A stretch of DNA of 64,000 bases, from positions 85,086-149,085 of the forward strand of contig JAZQNW010000006.1 of assembly GCA_045627525.1 (NCBI GenBank). Reading direction: 5' to 3'. Position numbers and translations under genes: made by a program. This stretch comes from CAG-877 sp045627525 (GTDB lineage: Bacteria > Bacillota_I > Bacilli_A > RF39 > UBA660). Within the stretch, counting starts at the first letter, position 1. Each line of letters opens with the position of its first letter. The notes below the pieces were generated by a model, which made no database searches, was not told the origin of the DNA, and saw only the letters and a list, made by a program, of their open reading frames with translations. Shown here piece by piece: positions 17,001-23,977 of the stretch.

Positions 17001-17734
17001 AATATTGAAAAGTCTGCAGTTACTCCTAATTGAAGTATAGCTGCTATTGCTTGTGTAATATAACTTATACTTCCAAATATATAATTACTTCCCATATTAT
17101 AAATTATTGCAGTTCCTATATTTAGTATTAATAATACTGGTATTATATATGAATCAGTTGTAAATATTAATACAATTAAACTAAATATTACAGCAATTGC
17201 TATGTAAGTAGCCATTTCGTTTAATGAAAGATTCATAGTGTCTAGAACCATTGCTGTCATACTATCAATTTTACAATCTTTATCTACTGTTTTTTGTAAT
17301 TTTTTAAATGCTTCTATTGTTTCATCACTAGAAGTTGAATTTTTGAAAGTTACCATAATAATAGTTGTATTATCTTTATAAAGTTTATTTTTTATTTTTC
17401 CTGGTAACATATTAGTAGGAATTGTTGTGTCCAATACATCAACAAGACTTACAACTCCATTTGTATTTTTAATTTTTTTAATTTTATTTTCTAATTCTAG
17501 TATTTCTCTAGAAGTTTTATTTTCAACTATAACAAAGGCATATGAGCCAATCCCAAAGTCATTAGTTAAAATTTTTTCTCCTTGCAATGTTTCTAATTTA
17601 TCTGGTAAATATACTAAAATATCGTAATTTATTTTGGTATTCATATATCCTATAGCTGATATAATTAATAATATAAACCCTATAATTAGTATTAATATAC
17701 TATTATTAGAAATTCCCCTAGCTATTTTTTTCAA
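14075..17734 (-). CDS. MMPL/RND-type transporter fused to an exported helical domain
   Basis: Roughly residues 1-690 form an MMPL (RND superfamily) transporter with two repeats. Each repeat has one helix, an external loop and about five helices, with motifs such as LGVTADFSIFLYHKY and LGATIDYAILMSTKY that carry the proton-relay Asp. Immediately afterwards the chain reads MRKKLIAIMSIALILISPLS, a textbook signal peptide ending VLA, then about 500 residues of exported beta and coiled-coil sequence. In relatives these parts are often separate genes. I set the start at TTG 17734, placed 6 bases after AGGTG. A GTG at 17743 is the alternative but has no binding site. The role is probably lipid or hydrophobic compound export, controlled by the divergent TetR protein. 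Confidence 0.85.
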   Translation of the reverse strand: MKKIARGISNNSILILIIGFILLIISAIGYMNTKINYDILVYLPDKLETLQGEKILTNDFGIGSYAFVIVENKTSREILELENKIKKIKNTNGVVSLVDVLDTTIPTNMLPGKIKNKLYKDNTTIIMVTFKNSTSSDETIEAFKKLQKTVDKDCKIDSMTAMVLDTMNLSLNEMATYIAIAVIFSLIVLIFTTDSYIIPVLLILNIGTAIIYNMGSNYIFGSISYITQAIAAILQLGVTADFSIFLYHKYIESKELYKNNKEAMTNAIVETFKSILGSSLTTFAGFLALCTMQLTLGKDIGLVLAKGVAFGLLSAITIFPSLLLILDKQITKTKHKIFMPTFEKVQNFTVNHNKLFVLILLILIIPAIIGNSNYKVYYKLDDSLPDTLPFKVAQKELTEKFNIVSPELILIDEKIPRNTILELKEELNKVDGINMVLAPSTLTDKSMEIMLPENIKRLIRSEKYQLIITNSKYELASSKLNNQLTQINKIVKSYDKNAIVAGKGALMKDLVTVADHDFKSVTYTSILAVFIILIFISKSLILPIILTLTIEFAIFVNMSFAFYLGTSLPFIASIVVGTIQLGATIDYAILMSTKYIEERQSEKDKKIAMKNTLAFVMPSVITSALCFFAATSSVGLYTQIDMIGAICILLARGSIISMFVVLFILPSLLMIFDKIIFKTTKIKKVVKNMRKKLIAIMSIALILISPLSVLAKKTETVYTNLDKTGKVVESVVNNHLFELEKGNVSDETLLKEILNINGTEEFTQNTPKLTWKSTGKDIIYQGKIEKELPINVKVKYYLNDEEKSVKDIIGKEGHITVKYSFTNNVLNENNLYTPFVVTMATLISNDNNTNVEVSTGKQVDTGTKKIIAAIATPGMYDNIPIEDFKQLEDIVINYDTTNFSLNDVYLVATPKLLEDVDLKVFDKLDSIKYTLNNLKSKITSLENAANDLEDGINTFKYGTNIVSSNIKTTINDVKKLANDSNLNKNINKLTNDLKNLKENLENKDINGSIEQINNLKEKNNQMIAKLQEQIRNNEELYKEYNMINYSISELREYLTNLGMDAKEIENLINIKNIYENSESLIEILNENNNLLDKLKDSTEMIYNNVNDMLEIANEINNKYLSNNQKAQEALNKAENLTNNLHNGTNNIYSGVDKIKNDINLLYSTYQSIDFNQIKSLSRTGDKLLSYAETTKKLVILAKDYKGYASNDAEESLFIYKIES

Positions 17735-17785
17735 TTTAATCACCTGCTTTAAGTATTATAATTATTTTTTAATAATTGTATAGTA

Positions 17786-17801
17786 CATAAACGATTTTAT
17801 G
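17786..17801. promoter_or_regulatory. Candidate TetR operator 1
   Basis: The inverted repeat CATAAA-CGAT-TTTATG lies in the 165-base region between the divergent MMPL and TetR-family genes. It is perfect in both arms. Confidence 0.45.
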
Positions 17802-17811
17802 GTTTTTATCC

Positions 17812-17836
17812 AACATAAACAATCAATGTGTTTGTT
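17812..17836. promoter_or_regulatory. Candidate TetR operator 2
   Basis: The imperfect inverted repeat AACATAAACA-5-TGTGTTTGTT (8 of 10 pairs) lies in the same divergent intergenic region and shares the CATAAAC core with operator 1. Confidence 0.45.
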
Positions 17837-17862
17837 ATTTATTGCACATTTTGTTGGTTAAG

Positions 17863-17891
17863 TTTACTTTTATATCAATAAATGATATAAT
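17863..17891 (+). promoter_or_regulatory. Promoter of the TetR-family gene
   Basis: TTTACT (17863-17868), a 17-base spacer and TATAAT (17886-17891) are followed by a GGTGAG ribosome binding site and the start codon at 17909. Confidence 0.65.
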
Positions 17892-17908
17892 CTAATTGGT
17901 GAGTTAAT

Positions 17909-18475
17909 ATGGATAATAAAGAAGATTTACGTATTATTAAGACTAGAAAAAATTTATTTGATGGTCTTATTAAAATGATGTCAATTAAAACTTTTGAGGA
18001 TATTAGAGTATCTGACATTTGCAAAACAGCATTAACTAATAGATCTACATTTTATTCTCATTTTTCTGATAAATATGAATTATTGAGTACATTAATTAAA
18101 GAATTAGAAAATAATCTATTAGAAAGTATTATTGAAAAAAATGAAAGTAATGATGAGAATTATTTTATGAATATATTTGAAACTATATTAGGCCATATAG
18201 ATGATAATTTAGAAATATATTCCGCTATTATAAAAAATAATTATAATAGTGTTGCTTATAATATGATTGTTGAAACTGTTTGCAAAGATTTTAAAAATTA
18301 TGTAGGCAATAATAAAATTAATTATAATACTGAGGTACCAATAGACTTTGTTATATTATTTTATTCTAGTGCAATTACAAATATTTGTATAAATTATGTT
18401 AAATATCCAAATAAATATACTAGAAATGAAATAATAGAAAATGTAAAGAAATTATTACCAGAAGATATTAAATAA
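17909..18475 (+). CDS. TetR-family regulator, divergent to the MMPL gene
   Basis: The 188-residue protein has a helix-turn-helix at about residues 30-58 (VSDICKTALTNRSTFYSHFSDK) and a C-terminal helical domain of the type in TetR-like regulators that lack a conserved ligand pocket. Divergence from the MMPL transporter gene, with inverted repeats in the shared upstream region, suggests it represses that transporter and itself. It ends at a strong bidirectional terminator. Confidence 0.87.
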   Translation: MDNKEDLRIIKTRKNLFDGLIKMMSIKTFEDIRVSDICKTALTNRSTFYSHFSDKYELLSTLIKELENNLLESIIEKNESNDENYFMNIFETILGHIDDNLEIYSAIIKNNYNSVAYNMIVETVCKDFKNYVGNNKINYNTEVPIDFVILFYSSAITNICINYVKYPNKYTRNEIIENVKKLLPEDIK

Positions 18476-18476
18476 A

Positions 18477-18503
18477 AAAAGTAATGCATTTTGCATTACT
18501 TTT
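18477..18503. terminator. Bidirectional terminator
   Basis: Twelve-base perfect arms AAAAGTAATGCA and TGCATTACTTTT with loop TTT sit between two converging genes. Confidence 0.85.
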
Positions 18504-20085
18504 CTAATATATCAGCGTTTATATAACAATACTTTATTTTATATTCATTATTGATATTTTCAAATGATATATCAATATTAGTAAATATTATTTTTTTATT
18601 ATTTATTGTTATTTCTCGATTTTCATCAATATAGCTGTCATAATTAATATTATTTTCATTATAATATTTTATATATGTGTTTATTATATTATTTATATCA
18701 ATATTTGTTTTATCATCTAATTTATAGTTATTAGAGTATTCATCGTAGGTAATGGAAACGTCACGATGAATTTTTTTATATCCTTCGCAATTTATATAAT
18801 CATTACTTGACATCCAATATAGAGTTTTCCTATTTTTATTAATGTAGAAATCATTGTTTTTAGTTAAATTCTCTAATTTATTTTCTTGATCTTTAGTTAA
18901 TTTTAAGTTTATTATTTTTTTATTTCCTTTATCACTTGTTTTTAAATAATTATATGCTCCAGCTGCTCTTTCTATCTTTCTATCGGTATCTTTATAATAT
19001 TTTAATGCTTTATATTGATTAGCTACTGATAAATCGAAACAATTTATTCCAGGAATTAACAATCCTATAAAAAGTTCAGAAATCATTGCAATTATTAATA
19101 TACTTAAGTCTTTTTTTCTGTTTGATAATATTATGTATATTATTTCAAAAATAATTGTCGCTATACCTAGATATCTTTTTGGAGTTAAACCGTAGTTTTG
19201 TATTCTTAAGAATAATGTGTATGTTTGTAATATTAATAGCGGTATAAATAAATATGGTAATATTTTATTTAATTTTTTAAATAATTCAATAGGTTCATTA
19301 TTTGTTGCTAAAATTGAAATTATTAGGCTTGAGAAAAATAAGCTTGTAATAATTGCGTAAACACAATTTTCTGGAATGCTTTTGGTTAATAATATTTTTA
19401 TCATATAAGTATAAATTATTATATATGCAATCATTAATAGTGAAAAACAAACTTTTGTAATTAATCCTTTTACAAATGGTGTAGCCTCTTTACTATCGTG
19501 TAAGCTATATATTGATGTTGGTACTAAGTAAAGACCAGTTATTAGAATAATAATTGATTCTAAATAGTTAAGATTGGTACCATTTAAAATTAATTCATCA
19601 AATATAAGAGTTAAAATTGAAACACCAATTATAGTTATTAGATATAGTATTCCAATTTTAAATAATGATGAAAAAACATTGATCCAATATTTTGGGAAAG
19701 TTAATTTAGAATTTTTGTAGTTTTTGTATATTCCTATTAATATAAAACCTAATATGTAGAAAAGTATAAATCTTGTACTAAAAAGTTCTATTGCCTCTGC
19801 TTGAAAGAATATTGGAGATATTATAACTGAACATATAATTGCCCCTAGACGATAATATACAATATTCTTTTTCTTATTAATACTTTCAACACAGAATGAA
19901 CTCGGTATTAGGAGTAATAGTATTTTACAAATCTGATTTATTAATTCAGCATCAATATCAATTAGTTTGCAACTATTTAGTGCTAATATTATAGTCAAAA
20001 TTATTATTGATATAAATGTTAATGGAAATTTCATATATATATTTTTATAATCATCTTTTATAAAATTTAAATTAATTTTTTTCAT
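18496..20085 (-). CDS. DUF4153-like polytopic membrane protein
   Basis: The protein has 529 residues with about ten hydrophobic helices in the first 365, followed by a soluble C-terminal part of about 160 residues. The layout and the early FPLTFISIIILTIIL segment, the YRLGA segment and the YKALKYYKDTDRKIERAAGAY junction resemble DUF4153/DUF4173 proteins. No catalytic motif is visible, and the function of the family is unknown. GAGGG precedes the start. It follows the NUDIX gene by 6 bases, so they are one transcription unit. Confidence 0.6.
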   Translation of the reverse strand: MKKINLNFIKDDYKNIYMKFPLTFISIIILTIILALNSCKLIDIDAELINQICKILLLLIPSSFCVESINKKKNIVYYRLGAIICSVIISPIFFQAEAIELFSTRFILFYILGFILIGIYKNYKNSKLTFPKYWINVFSSLFKIGILYLITIIGVSILTLIFDELILNGTNLNYLESIIILITGLYLVPTSIYSLHDSKEATPFVKGLITKVCFSLLMIAYIIIYTYMIKILLTKSIPENCVYAIITSLFFSSLIISILATNNEPIELFKKLNKILPYLFIPLLILQTYTLFLRIQNYGLTPKRYLGIATIIFEIIYIILSNRKKDLSILIIAMISELFIGLLIPGINCFDLSVANQYKALKYYKDTDRKIERAAGAYNYLKTSDKGNKKIINLKLTKDQENKLENLTKNNDFYINKNRKTLYWMSSNDYINCEGYKKIHRDVSITYDEYSNNYKLDDKTNIDINNIINTYIKYYNENNINYDSYIDENREITINNKKIIFTNIDISFENINNEYKIKYCYINADILEK

Positions 20086-20091
20086 TTTGTT

Positions 20092-20505
20092 TTACCCTCT
20101 TTTCTTTAAAAAGTTATTAGCTTCAGTTAGTACAGTTTTGGAATTTTCATATTCAAATATATTTATGGCTTCTTCATATGTCATTAATGTTACTCCTAGC
20201 AGTTCTTCTTTTTGATATTTTAATTCTTGATTTTCATATTCTGCTAGGAAATATACTACTTGTTTCATTGAATTACGCTGTGGTATAGGATGTTCTTCTA
20301 TAGTTTTAAAGCCTTCTATAAAATTTGGCTTAATCCCTATTTCTTCAAATATTTCTCTTTTTGCTGTTTCTTCTTCTGTTTCACCTTCTTCCATATGCCC
20401 TTTTGGAAAACTATGAAATCCCTCTATTTGCTGAATAATGGCATATTTTATTTCACCTTCAATTTTAGTAAAGACTATAGCTCCACATGATTTTTCATAT
20501 TTCAT
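20092..20505 (-). CDS. NUDIX hydrolase
   Basis: The Nudix box is complete: GHMEEGETEEETAKREIFEEIG (about residues 36-57) fits GX5EX7REUXEEXGU. The 137-residue protein has an N-terminal SCGAIVF strand and a KQVVYFLAEY segment, like diadenosine tetraphosphate hydrolases of the bis(5'-nucleosyl) group. It probably cleaves a nucleoside diphosphate-linked compound. Substrate assignment stays open. GGAGG precedes the ATG. Confidence 0.88.
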   Translation of the reverse strand: MKYEKSCGAIVFTKIEGEIKYAIIQQIEGFHSFPKGHMEEGETEEETAKREIFEEIGIKPNFIEGFKTIEEHPIPQRNSMKQVVYFLAEYENQELKYQKEELLGVTLMTYEEAINIFEYENSKTVLTEANNFLKKRG

Positions 20506-20603
20506 ATTTACCTCCTATATAATTTTTCTCTCTTTTAGCCTTTTAATTTAATATATTAACTATTTTATATTATTATTTTTACCTCTTTCTAAAATATTAA
20601 TGA

Positions 20604-20933
20604 TTATTCACTTATTGTTTTTTCTAAGAAGATTTTTTTATCAAATCCACCACGTGTTTTTCTTTTTTGATTGGCTATATTTTTCACTTCATTTTCTGTT
20701 ATACCATTTGTTTTTAGAATACTATTTAAAACTTCATTTAAATCTGCTAGTTCTTCAATTAATTCTTCTTTTGTTGATGCATTTATAACTTCATTAGCTT
20801 CTTCAATTAATTTTCTATATAGTTCAAGTTTATACTCCTCATCAGAAAGAATTCTTATAATTGCTTTTTCACCATTATTTTTTATTTTATCTGGAATATT
20901 GTCTCTTACTAATTTATTAAATGTTTTTTCCAT
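20604..20933 (-). CDS. MazG-like nucleoside triphosphate pyrophosphohydrolase
   Basis: The 109-residue all-alpha protein begins FNKLVRDNIPDKI, the hallmark of the phosphoribosyl-ATP pyrophosphohydrolase-like/MazG superfamily group. The metal-binding motif is EEANEV followed by EELADLNEVL (EExxE and ExxD pattern). Such enzymes hydrolyse (d)NTPs to monophosphates and clean up non-canonical nucleotides. AAAGGA precedes the ATG. The neighbours (GT2, UDG-like, NUDIX) give a loose nucleotide and DNA upkeep context. Confidence 0.82.
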   Translation of the reverse strand: MEKTFNKLVRDNIPDKIKNNGEKAIIRILSDEEYKLELYRKLIEEANEVINASTKEELIEELADLNEVLNSILKTNGITENEVKNIANQKRKTRGGFDKKIFLEKTISE

Positions 20934-20963
20934 TTTTTTGTGGTTCCTTTCATTATTGTAAAC

Positions 20964-21896
20964 TTATTTAATAATATTAATTAAATCTATTTCATCTTTT
21001 GTTAAATTTATATATGATGATATGTTTACATCATTGATGCAATGTATATATTTATCGTCTATTATATTTAAATTATTTGATTTATTATAAATATAATTAA
21101 GCACTTTAAATAATCTCATCTTTAATGCATTGTTTTTAACGGGATTATTTTCAATTAATATAAGTTTATATATTTCCTCAATAAATGGTAAATATTTTTT
21201 TAAATTTAGACTTTTATGGGATAATGAATATTTATTAATGTAGTAGTTATACCATATTTTTGAGCATATGCCAACTTTTGATATGATGTCACATATATTA
21301 ATCATATATAATGTATCTTCACTTAATGATATATTTTCATGAAATCTTATATTTTTTACAGTACTTCTCCTAAATAATCTTGAATATATTCTTCCAATGG
21401 GAGCATTTCCTATGCTTTTAGTTATCTCAGTATTTTTTGATGATGATAATTTATCAAAAAATAAAACTAAAGTATCTTTATTAAATTCTATATAATCTTC
21501 ATCACATTTACGTATTTTACTAATTTTTGTATCAACAATTTCATTATATCCACCAATAATAATATCTAAATTTTTCTTTTCCATTAGTGTATAAGCTTCT
21601 TCGAAAAAATTCTTAGAAATTGTATCATCGCTATCTATAAAACAAAAATATTTAGAATTAGAAATATTCAATCCATAATTTCTAGCACTACTTACCCCAC
21701 TATTTTTAATATGTTTTAAAATAAAATTATCTTTATTTTTGCAATAATTTTCTAGAATTATTTTTGTTTTTTCTTCACTTCCATCATCTATTATATATAC
21801 TTTTATATTTTTATAAGTTGAATTGTAAATGCTGTCTAAGCATCTTAATAAATCTATTTTAGGGGTATTATACACTGGCACAATAACATCTATCAT
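20964..21896 (-). CDS. Family 2 glycosyltransferase
   Basis: The 310-residue GT-A enzyme shows the N-terminal VIVPVYNTP strand, the metal-binding DxD in CFIDSDDTI (about residues 91-99) and an SEDTLYM segment typical of the acceptor side. It has no membrane helix. It transfers a sugar from a nucleotide donor onto a glycan or lipid acceptor at the cytoplasmic face. Specificity is not predictable. AAGGAG lies upstream of the ATG. It is isolated from the main glycan locus at 43-55 kb. Confidence 0.9.
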   Translation of the reverse strand: MIDVIVPVYNTPKIDLLRCLDSIYNSTYKNIKVYIIDDGSEEKTKIILENYCKNKDNFILKHIKNSGVSSARNYGLNISNSKYFCFIDSDDTISKNFFEEAYTLMEKKNLDIIIGGYNEIVDTKISKIRKCDEDYIEFNKDTLVLFFDKLSSSKNTEITKSIGNAPIGRIYSRLFRRSTVKNIRFHENISLSEDTLYMINICDIISKVGICSKIWYNYYINKYSLSHKSLNLKKYLPFIEEIYKLILIENNPVKNNALKMRLFKVLNYIYNKSNNLNIIDDKYIHCINDVNISSYINLTKDEIDLINIIK

Positions 21897-21926
21897 GATA
21901 ATTCTCCTTTTTTTAATTTATGCTTT

Positions 21927-22580
21927 TTATTTAAAATTTTCCATTTTTATATATTTTAAATCTTCAATGGCTTTATCAATGTTCATCATTCCATTACCGA
22001 CTGGATAGTATACGGGATATACCATATATTTTTTATTATTTATTGAAATAGTATAGCTCTTTTTTCTACATTGTGATACTGATATATTTTTTTCTAATAT
22101 GATTGAACTAACTTGATTTCCAAACGTAATAATAATTTTTGGATTTATAATATCTATTTCTTTATATAATAATTCTAAATATTCTTTATATATGTCATTA
22201 GATAATGCTCTTGCATCAACTTGTGTACATTTCCCTAAATTTGTAATAAATACGCTGTGTTGTTCTATATTTTCATATACTTCATCAGCAAAATTTTCAT
22301 CCCAGTCATTAGGCTTTTTTTGCATTATTTTATTAAAAATATCTTCATCTAATAATTCAATTTTATTAAATAACTTCCATATATTTTTTGTTCCAATCCA
22401 CGGTGATTTTCTCCCTTTCCAACTAGGAAGGGATGCTATGTTTTTACCTGTTGGATTCATAAATATAAAACATATATCTGGATTGTTTTTTTGCCCTCCA
22501 TTATAAATTGAATTTAATTCTTTTGCACCATATTTTAATTGTAACTTATCATATTCTATATTTAAATCTTCTAATTTCAT
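21927..22580 (-). CDS. Uracil-DNA glycosylase superfamily protein
   Basis: The protein has 217 residues. The pattern of CFIFMNPTGKN (motif A position, normally GEAPG), FITNLGKCTQ, IINPKIIITFGNQ and the C-terminal YPVYYPVGNG (normally HPS) follows the UDG fold of families 4 and 5. The motif A Glu or Asp is replaced by Asn-Pro and the terminal HPS by YPV, so catalysis on uracil is uncertain. It may be a divergent single-strand or mismatch glycosylase or a non-catalytic relative. No iron-sulfur cysteine set is seen. Confidence 0.65.
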   Translation of the reverse strand: MKLEDLNIEYDKLQLKYGAKELNSIYNGGQKNNPDICFIFMNPTGKNIASLPSWKGRKSPWIGTKNIWKLFNKIELLDEDIFNKIMQKKPNDWDENFADEVYENIEQHSVFITNLGKCTQVDARALSNDIYKEYLELLYKEIDIINPKIIITFGNQVSSIILEKNISVSQCRKKSYTISINNKKYMVYPVYYPVGNGMMNIDKAIEDLKYIKMENFK

Positions 22581-22624
22581 CTACATTTCACCAATTTGAT
22601 TATTTATAATTCTTTCTTTTTATT

Positions 22625-23020
22625 TTAGATATCTTTATATTCATAATCCCATAAACTTAATTTTCCATTAATTTTAATTGGATTAATTTTTTGTACATTT
22701 TCAAGCTTAAAGCTATATCCATTCCAATCTGGATGATTGATTACGTTGGAATATACTAATTTATTTTTTTTATTTAGCATTTCACGCGCATTTGAGTCAA
22801 TTTTTATGCAGTCAGTAATTTCTGCTTTAGCAATTATGCAACCAGATGGATATTCTAAATTATAGCATTTAAATTTTTCCATAGCTTTTTTATCAATACC
22901 TTTTCCAGCATGTATTAATATTTTTCCACGGTATTTTGTTTTCCATGTTCTAAATTCATACTCTTTTATTCCTGCAGCAATTAGTGAAGCAAATGGCTGT
23001 TTTATTGTTATTACTTTCAT
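22625..23020 (-). CDS. ASCH-domain protein
   Basis: The ASCH pattern is clear: KVITIKQPFASLIAAGIKEYEFRTW, then KYRGKILIHAG and a GCIIAKAEITDC strand. The fold is PUA-like, and characterised relatives bind RNA or cleave N4-acetylcytidine as small amidohydrolases. I use ATG 23020, which has GGAGAAAAAT directly upstream. The frame extends open to 23083, but that extra part falls in a repeat motif and has no binding site. The protein has 131 residues. Confidence 0.82.
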   Translation of the reverse strand: MKVITIKQPFASLIAAGIKEYEFRTWKTKYRGKILIHAGKGIDKKAMEKFKCYNLEYPSGCIIAKAEITDCIKIDSNAREMLNKKNKLVYSNVINHPDWNGYSFKLENVQKINPIKINGKLSLWDYEYKDI

Positions 23021-23062
23021 ATTTTTCTCCTTTACAAAAAACTTTTTTTCTAAAAGTGTGGC

Positions 23063-23107
23063 AGACTCACAATGCCTTGGCAACGGGTTATGGATAGCTC
23101 AATCAAA
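23063..23107. repeat. Motif copy A
   Basis: It shares GACTCA, ATGCCTTG, TTATG, ATAG and TCA blocks in the same order and spacing with copy B at about 23363-23408. The copies differ at about a third of positions. Confidence 0.5.
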
Positions 23108-23119
23108 TAATTTCATTTT

Positions 23120-23197
23120 TTATATATTACTTAAAATATCATTTTTTACTTTATCATAATATACTACATGTTCAATTGTTTCTTTTACTTCATTCAT
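23120..23197 (-). CDS. Possible 25-residue peptide
   Basis: ATG at 23197 is preceded by AAAGGAAT, and the frame reads MNEVKETIEHVVYYDKVKND and ends five residues later. The ribosome binding site is good but the frame is short and could be a gene remnant or a leader peptide for the ASCH gene. Confidence 0.3.
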   Translation of the reverse strand: MNEVKETIEHVVYYDKVKNDILSNI

Positions 23198-23356
23198 ATT
23201 TATTCCTTTCTAAATATGCGTAGACATACCAATTCACACAACATATTGATTTAATTTTATTTTTTTATCTATTTTTTTACCAATAACCAGTTGATTTTTA
23301 AATACTAGTGATCAGTTGTTTCACCTATATTTTATAAAGTTTATCTACGTTCTAAT

Positions 23357-23490
23357 AAAACGACGGACTCAACATGCCTTGACTGCTCCTTATGTATAGG
23401 TCATTAAGGTAGTGTGCGGTATTAAGTAGATATGTTGTTAATCTACACAGTGACTTGGTTGAATGCGGTTCGACAACACCTCAATCCCAA
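23357..23490. ncRNA. Candidate structured RNA (strand not decided)
   Basis: This block of about 130 bases is markedly richer in G and C than its flanks and does not read as protein. It can form TCAA-CATGCC-TTGA, a bulged CCTTATG hairpin closed by TAAGG, GTAGAT/ATCTAC, and GTTGAA/TTCGAC (with a wobble). No known RNA class was recognised and no clear promoter or terminator fixes the strand. Confidence 0.35.
23363..23408. repeat. Motif copy B
   Basis: This is the second copy of the 45-nt motif. Here the CCTTATG and CATTAAGG blocks pair into a hairpin that copy A cannot form fully. Confidence 0.5.
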
Positions 23491-23492
23491 TA

Positions 23493-23975
23493 TTATTTCA
23501 TATAATTATTTAATATAAATGCATATCCTCTTGGAACTTTATCATTTTCTATAAGTTCTATTATTTCTTCTTTTGATAACCATTTTACATTAATAACTTC
23601 ATCTTCTTGATATTTTAATTTATTAACATCTATTTTATTTTCTATCAAAAACACATTAAAAATATATTTATTATATGGAAATTTTACTGTATCAATTTTT
23701 TTGTATTCAAAATCTTCTATATTTAATTCTTCTTTTAATTCTCTTTTTAAACCTTCTTCAGCACTTTCACCAGTATTTAAATGACCCCCTGGTATACCAA
23801 ATTTATAGTTATTCCTTTCCGTAAATTGTTCAATTAAATAATTATCACCATTTTTTATTAATGCATAAGACATCATAATATTCATACCATCTGGAATTTC
23901 GTCTTTTCTCCTTACTATGGTTTTGTCTAATCTATTGAAGTCATCATCATATAAATCTAGAATTTCTTCCTTCAT
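23493..23975 (-). CDS. NUDIX hydrolase
   Basis: The Nudix box is GGHLNTGESAEEGLKRELKEELNI (about residues 71-94). The N-terminal LYDDDFNRLDKTIVRRKDEIP segment resembles IPP isomerase-like or YfcD-type Nudix proteins, followed by ALIKNGDNYLIEQ. The protein has 160 residues and its substrate is unknown. AAAGGAAG precedes the ATG. It starts 3 bases after the stop of the upstream RNA methyltransferase gene, so both are likely on one message. Confidence 0.88.
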   Translation of the reverse strand: MKEEILDLYDDDFNRLDKTIVRRKDEIPDGMNIMMSYALIKNGDNYLIEQFTERNNYKFGIPGGHLNTGESAEEGLKRELKEELNIEDFEYKKIDTVKFPYNKYIFNVFLIENKIDVNKLKYQEDEVINVKWLSKEEIIELIENDKVPRGYAFILNNYMK

Positions 23976-23977
23976 AA

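Larger units (their letters stand above)
23021..23492. other. Gene-free stretch with structured, GC-richer motif
   Basis: No conventional gene is visible. The stretch holds two diverged copies of a roughly 45-nt motif (about 23063-23107 and 23363-23408), a tiny possible reading frame at 23120-23197, and a block at about 23357-23490 with roughly 42 percent GC by hand count, far above the surroundings. That block contains hairpins such as GTAGAT-9-ATCTAC (23426-23446). It could be a structured RNA or a decayed mobile element. Confidence 0.5.

Noticed and set aside
22625..23083. Longer ASCH reading frame starting at 23083 (MPRHCESATL)
   Set aside because: The extra 21 codons fall in the repeated motif, have no ribosome binding site and do not belong to the ASCH domain. 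ATG 23020 has a good site.
23461..23490. A tRNA suggested by GGTTCGA at about 23467
   Set aside because: The flanks do not form a T-stem or a cloverleaf on either strand.
20964..23975. Mobile-element or prophage island around the NUDIX, UDG and ASCH genes
   Set aside because: No integrase, transposase, direct-repeat ends or tRNA insertion site was found. The genes are ordinary cytosolic functions.
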